From NCBI GenBank assembly GCA_914767715.1, contig OU612066.1:19566283-19630282 (forward strand): 64,000 nucleotides of DNA. The letters are read 5' to 3'. Positions 59,520 through 64,000 of the stretch are shown in pieces (the first letter of the stretch is position 1; each line of letters opens with the position of its first letter). The stretch comes from Membranipora membranacea (lineage: Eukaryota; Bryozoa; Gymnolaemata; Cheilostomatida; Membraniporidae). The notes under the pieces were generated by a model. It saw only the letters and a program-made list of their open reading frames with translations. It did no database searches and was not told the origin of the DNA. Position numbers and translations under genes: made by a program.

Positions 59520-62500
59520 TCATTTTTTCTGTGCCATTCTGATTTTGTTCTGGTTTTCTAGAACACTACAGGTTTTGGGATGATTCGGTCCATGAATACT
59601 ACTATATAATTTCAGGGACTTGTCAATGTATGCTAGAGCTGTGTCATGATTCGATTTGGAATAATAAATCAAACTGATATTGTGGCAAACCCAAGCTGTT
59701 TGTTCATCTGATCTGTTAGGTGCCTTTTGTCTATAGCTGAGGGAGTTGTTGTAGTGCGCCAACGCATTATCCAGGTCACCATTGTTATGGTGGATATGTG
59801 CTATTTTTCCATGTGTGTCTGCTGTCAGTGCGTGATCTTGACCCGACGACCTGTTCAGTTGGATTGAAAGTGACCTATTGTAAATCTGTAGAGCTTCATT
59901 TCGTTCGTTTTTATTTAGGTGTACTTGTGCTATATCATTATATGAGACCGCAACACCGAGATCGTTTGCTCCTAGTGCCCTTTCTTTTATCTGCAGCGAT
60001 TTGTAGTAGTATTGTAGCACACTGGTCAAGTCACCTTTGTGTTTGTACATTCTAGCTATGTTGTTGTAGGAGGTCGCCAAAGCAAGATCATTCGCTTCTA
60101 AGATGACTAGTTTGATTGCAAGCGAGTTTCTGTAGTTGTCCAAAGCATTTTCAATATCACCCAAGTTCTCTTGTACTATCGCCATATTATTGTAAGCTTC
60201 TGCCACTTCTAGGTTATTTTTGCCGAATTTCTTCAGTTTGATAGCGAGAGATTTGCTATAAGCATTCAGAGCATCTTCAAAGTTCTTTTTCCTGCTGTAT
60301 AGGTAAGCTATTTGTGTGTAGCAACTGATGATATCAGGATGATCATCTTCTAGCAGAGTTTCCTTGATTGTTAGAGATTTCTGGTAGTTTTCAAGAGCTT
60401 TTTCATGATTTTCAGCTTTCTTGTAGACTATCGCAATACTGTTGTAAGATGATGCCACGTCTAGATGATTTTTGCCTAACACTTTCAGTCTTATATTGAG
60501 TGATTTTGTGTAGTGTTCTAATGCTTTATCTGGATCTCCGACACGTGTGTATGCTAATGCTATGCTGTGGTAAACACTTGCTACCTCAACATTGTCTTCT
60601 CCAAACCTTTTACGTCTGATGGCGAGAGATTTTTGGTATGCGTTTAATGCCTCATTGAACTTTTCTTGTTTGTTGTACAGATAAGCCATTTGGGTGTGGC
60701 AAGATATGATATCTTCATGGTCATCTTCTAGCAGGGTTTCCTTGATTGTTAATGATTTCCGGTAGTTTTCCAGAGCTTTTTCATGATTTTCCGCTCTCTT
60801 GTAGACTAACGCTATGTTGTTGTAAGATGATGCCACGTCTAGATTACTATGTCCCAACACTTTCAGTCTTATATTGAGTGATTTTGTGTAGTGTTCTAAT
60901 GCTTTATCTGGATCTCCGACACGTGTGTATGCTAATGCTATGCTGTGGTAAGCACTTGCTACCTCAACATTGTCTTCTCCAAACCTTTTACATCTGATGG
61001 CGAGAGATTTTTGGTATGCATTTAATGCCTCATTGAACTTTTCTTGTTTGTTGTACAGATAAGCCATTTGGGTGTGGCAAGATATGATATCTTCATGGTC
61101 ATCTTCTAGCAGGGTTTCCTTGATTGTTAATGATTTCCGGTAGTTTTCCAGAGCTTTTTCATGATTTTCCGCTCTCTTGTAGACTAACGCTATGTTGTTG
61201 TAAGATGATGCTACGTCTAGATTACTTTGTCCCAACACTTTCAGTCTTATATTGAGTGATTTTGTGTAGTTCACCAGGGCTTCATCTATCATGTTTTTTA
61301 GCTTGTAAACACGTCCAATGTCGTGGAAAGATCTCGCTAGTCCAAGGGAGTTTTCTTCTTTGTTACCGATCCGAACAGTCAGTGCTGCCTGAAAATACTC
61401 TAGCGCCTTTCCAAGCTCTTCCTTCTTCTCATAAAGATGTGCAATGGCAACGTATAAGGTTAGGACAGTATCGGTTTGTTTCGATTGCTTCAACGCTATA
61501 TTGAGAGCCTTACTGTAATATTCGAGAGCTTTGTCAAATTCATTTTGTTTGTTGAAGACATTTGCCATTCCTTGGTAGCGTAGACAGGCAGACAATGTTT
61601 TCTCTCCGGAAATACTGAGTATGATAGACAGTGACTTTTCGTAATAAACTAAAGCTTCGTCAAGCTTGCCATCACTTAAATAAATTTGGGCCAAGGAATG
61701 GTATGAGTGGGCTAATTCTGAATTGGTTTCTCCAATTGTATTTCGCTTGATAGAGAGTGATTTTTCTTGATATTCTTTAGCTTTCGCTAGCTCTCCTTTA
61801 TTCTTATATGTGTTACCCATAACCCTATAAGTCATGGCGACTTCTGGGTTGTTTTCTCCCAATGTGTTCTGTCTGATTGCTAAAGCTTTCGTGAGGTATT
61901 GTAGACTATCATCATATTCTTTTTTATCATAATAAGTTTGTCCTATATCATGATAACACGAAGCCACATCAGGATGGTTTTCTCCTAGGTTGGACACTTT
62001 GATTTTGAGCGAACGTACATCGTATTCTATAGCTTTATCATACTCGCTTTTGCTTCTGTATACATATGCTATGTAGCTGTATGTCTCTGCAACCCCTACG
62101 TGATTTTCTCCATCGATACCAAGTTTGATGCTGAGGCATTTATTATGATATTCCAAAGCTTGATCAAACTCCCCTTTTTTGCTATAGACGAGAGCCATAT
62201 GGTTGTAGCAAAAAGACAAAGTGGGATCATTCGATTTTGCTGTCTTCAGTTTGATGGTTAGCGATTTATTGTGGTATTCAAGTGCTTTGTCTAATTCCCC
62301 TTGCAGCTCATAGACACGTCCAATATTGTTATAGCAGTTTGCCACCATCGAATGATTTTTCCCGAATATTTCAATTCTATCTCTCAAAGATTTGTTATGA
62401 TATTCCAGAGATTTGGCTAGTTCTCCTTTGTCGCGATGTATATCACCTATAGCAGTTTTGAGCCTATGAGTTGATCCGTTACATAAACTTACACAGTTTA

Positions 62501-64000
62501 ACGCTGTATTTAGGGCTTCATCATGATGGCCAAACTTTTTCATGATCTTGACACAAGTTAGCACCAAGTCTTGATTGTTTGGTGTCAGAGCAACCAGCTG
62601 TCTGAGACGGGCAATATACCATGCCCTGAGTCCGACCTTGACCTGATGATTGACCTGGTCAAATCCTCCCTCTGATCTTTCTATGACTTTGAAAATCATA
62701 GCTCTGTCTGTATCGTTTTTAGCCTCTGCATTTTGGGCGTGAATATTTGATAAGGCTTTGATCAAGCAGTCACTGTCATCAACCACCGCAGTCCCAAACT
62801 GTTTTGTTTCACTGCTGGGTAGGTTGATATGAAGCTTTACGTCATGTTCTTCCAGGGCAGTAGATATTTCAAAGAGACACCAAGCCCGGCGAATCGGAAT
62901 GGGGTCATTCCATGGTGAAAGAACGAGCAGTACCTCGCCAATATCTCGCACCCCGTCCCTAAATGTTGAACAAAACCAGTCAAAGTCTTTAGAGGCCACC
63001 TCGTTTTGGTTGTTAGAAAAAAGGTCAAACCAAAAATACGTATCCGGATGTTCATTTGCGTGTTGTTCCATTACATCCACCACAACATCGTAAAACGCAT
63101 ATCGCCAAGCGTGCGAGACAAAGATTGTAGCTGGACCAACGAGAGGTTTCCCTGATGTAGAGAGGCAATCTTTTCCTGTGAATTTATTGATATAAGGAAG
63201 ATTAGATGACAGCGTTTCCGGTTTGACGAATGTCAGATTGATTTGAGATGTTGTCAATGATTCAGATTGAATCCGTGGGTGGTCTTGCAGAAACTTTCTG
63301 ATTGCTTCAATGTGTAGACCCATTCGGACCGCGTCTACAAAGGCAAGAACATAATAAAGCTCAATCACAGAATCACAAATCTGGTAGCGTGTATGGGTTT
63401 GTAATTTTTATTTTAAATTACAGAAAAACCCATGTTCTGACCCACCATCCTTGGTCTCTAATATGTGCCCTGAAGATGATAGAGGACCTACAGAGATGAA
63501 AATCATTCTCAGCACAGCAAGAAAACTGCAAAAACTGAAAACCTTGTCTATAGGTGTGCGTTACACTTTGCACTTACTACTTTCAGTGTGATGATGTTGG
63601 CGTGGATTTTTATCAGTTTCGTCAGTTCCTGTTGCATGCTTCACAGTTGAAGTGTCGCTGCTTTGCTCCTCAGCTGACTTGCCTTTACTTTGTTTTCTAG
63701 TTTGGATGTCAATGTTTTGCTTGCTGGGCGGAATGTTCAGCTTAGGGTTTGCTTCTGATTGTACCGTTTTATGCTTTTCGGTAGAAGTGTCCACCCCCTG
63801 TTTGTAGGCAGGCGGGTCAGATTCACCACCTGGTTCTGACTTTTTTGTCCTATGTTTCTCTGAAGAATTGGCTCTGTCGTTGTTGTGGGCAGGAATTTCC
63901 AAAGCATGACTCTTATCAAAGGTCTTCTTAGGATGCTTACTGGCGGTATTGCTATGACTCTCAGCAGTATCTGAAGGCTCCACGCGGTTGTTCCTGTGTA
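59520..64000 (-). CDS. TIR-like domain plus long TPR array protein (5' end outside window)
   Basis: Two minus-strand exons are visible: 59520-63334 and 63578-64000, the latter open to the window edge. They join in phase through AGTA|GTAAGT and CTTTGTAG|AC. The N-terminal part is hydrophilic and low complexity, with loose repeats of SxxKHxT. The big exon starts with MGLHIEAIRKF, then a domain of ~130 residues with ATIFVSHAW, YFWFDLFSNNQ, VLLVLSPW and RRAWCLFEIS. A β-strand ending in SH and a WCxxE motif recall TIR folds; this is inference. About 23 TPRs of 42 residues of the kinesin-light-chain/NPHP3 type follow to the C-terminus. A 126-residue block is almost exactly duplicated. The function is unknown; such proteins are often scaffolds or immune-type sensors. 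Confidence 0.85.
60481..61236 (-). repeat. Tandem duplication of a 378-bp, three-TPR block
   Basis: Two consecutive 378-bp units (boundaries near 60481, 60859 and 61237) are almost identical in DNA. For example GTCTTATATTGAGTGATTTT recurs at the same offset three times. The third occurrence starts a unit that then diverges. Confidence 0.9.

Noticed and set aside
59520-63334. Bacterial contamination or horizontal transfer suggested by a 3.8-kb intronless TPR frame
   Set aside because: It is spliced in phase to an upstream exon, base composition matches the neighbours, and it sits beside a typical animal gene.

Overview
This is eukaryotic, animal nuclear DNA: AT-rich, intron-rich (GT-AG introns, many of 100-700 bp) and compact. 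It holds ten recognisable protein-coding genes plus three intronic snoRNAs in 64 kb. The set (MXD-type bHLH repressor, transmembrane serine protease with LDLa and SRCR domains, STK16, PSMC3IP, TIMM10, RPSA) is metazoan. The density and the large lineage-type TPR proteins suggest a compact marine invertebrate, such as a sponge. That placement is inference; no taxon marker is present.

Layout. GRHPR-like hydroxypyruvate reductase (-, 0.49-2.7 kb); PSMC3IP/HOP2 (+, 4.5-7.6 kb), convergent with TIMM10 (-, 8.0-8.8 kb); RPSA (-, 11.2-13.0 kb) with a box C/D snoRNA in each coding intron, head-to-head with a TPR assembly chaperone of RPL4, ACL4 type (+, 13.7-19.5 kb); STK16 (-, 24.0-27.2 kb); a type II transmembrane serine protease (+, 30.4-42.6 kb) that carries a nucleotidyltransferase-TPR-TM gene nested antisense in one intron (-, 33.7-36.9 kb); an MXD-family repressor (-, 47.6-55.3 kb), head-to-head with a Maf/ASMTL-type nucleotide pyrophosphatase (+, 55.9-58.9 kb); and a long TPR-repeat protein with a TIR-like N-terminal domain (-, 59.5 kb to beyond the right edge). 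Exon joins were checked by reading phase and family alignment from memory, so most gene models are complete.

Coordination. RPSA and the RPL4 chaperone probably share one promoter region, and the RPSA introns also carry rRNA-modification guides, so three parts of ribosome production sit together. MXD and Maf also diverge from a short shared region. The two big TPR genes share an IEAIR(E/K)F motif, and a third relic of that motif lies at 43.5 kb, which suggests a local family.

Repeats are unusually informative. There are several MITE families with legible terminal inverted repeats, some with target-site duplications: two multi-copy families, a Mutator-like one with a 9-bp duplication, and a palindromic one with 11-bp flanking repeats. 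There is a perfect spacerless 192-bp palindrome, a 30-bp minisatellite, tRNA-derived SINE-like units, a truncated LINE, and a set of tiny CAAGGAGT...ACTCCTTG hairpins (18-26 bp) flanked by 7-bp direct repeats. The tiny hairpins are the least explained structure here and the best candidate for something undescribed.
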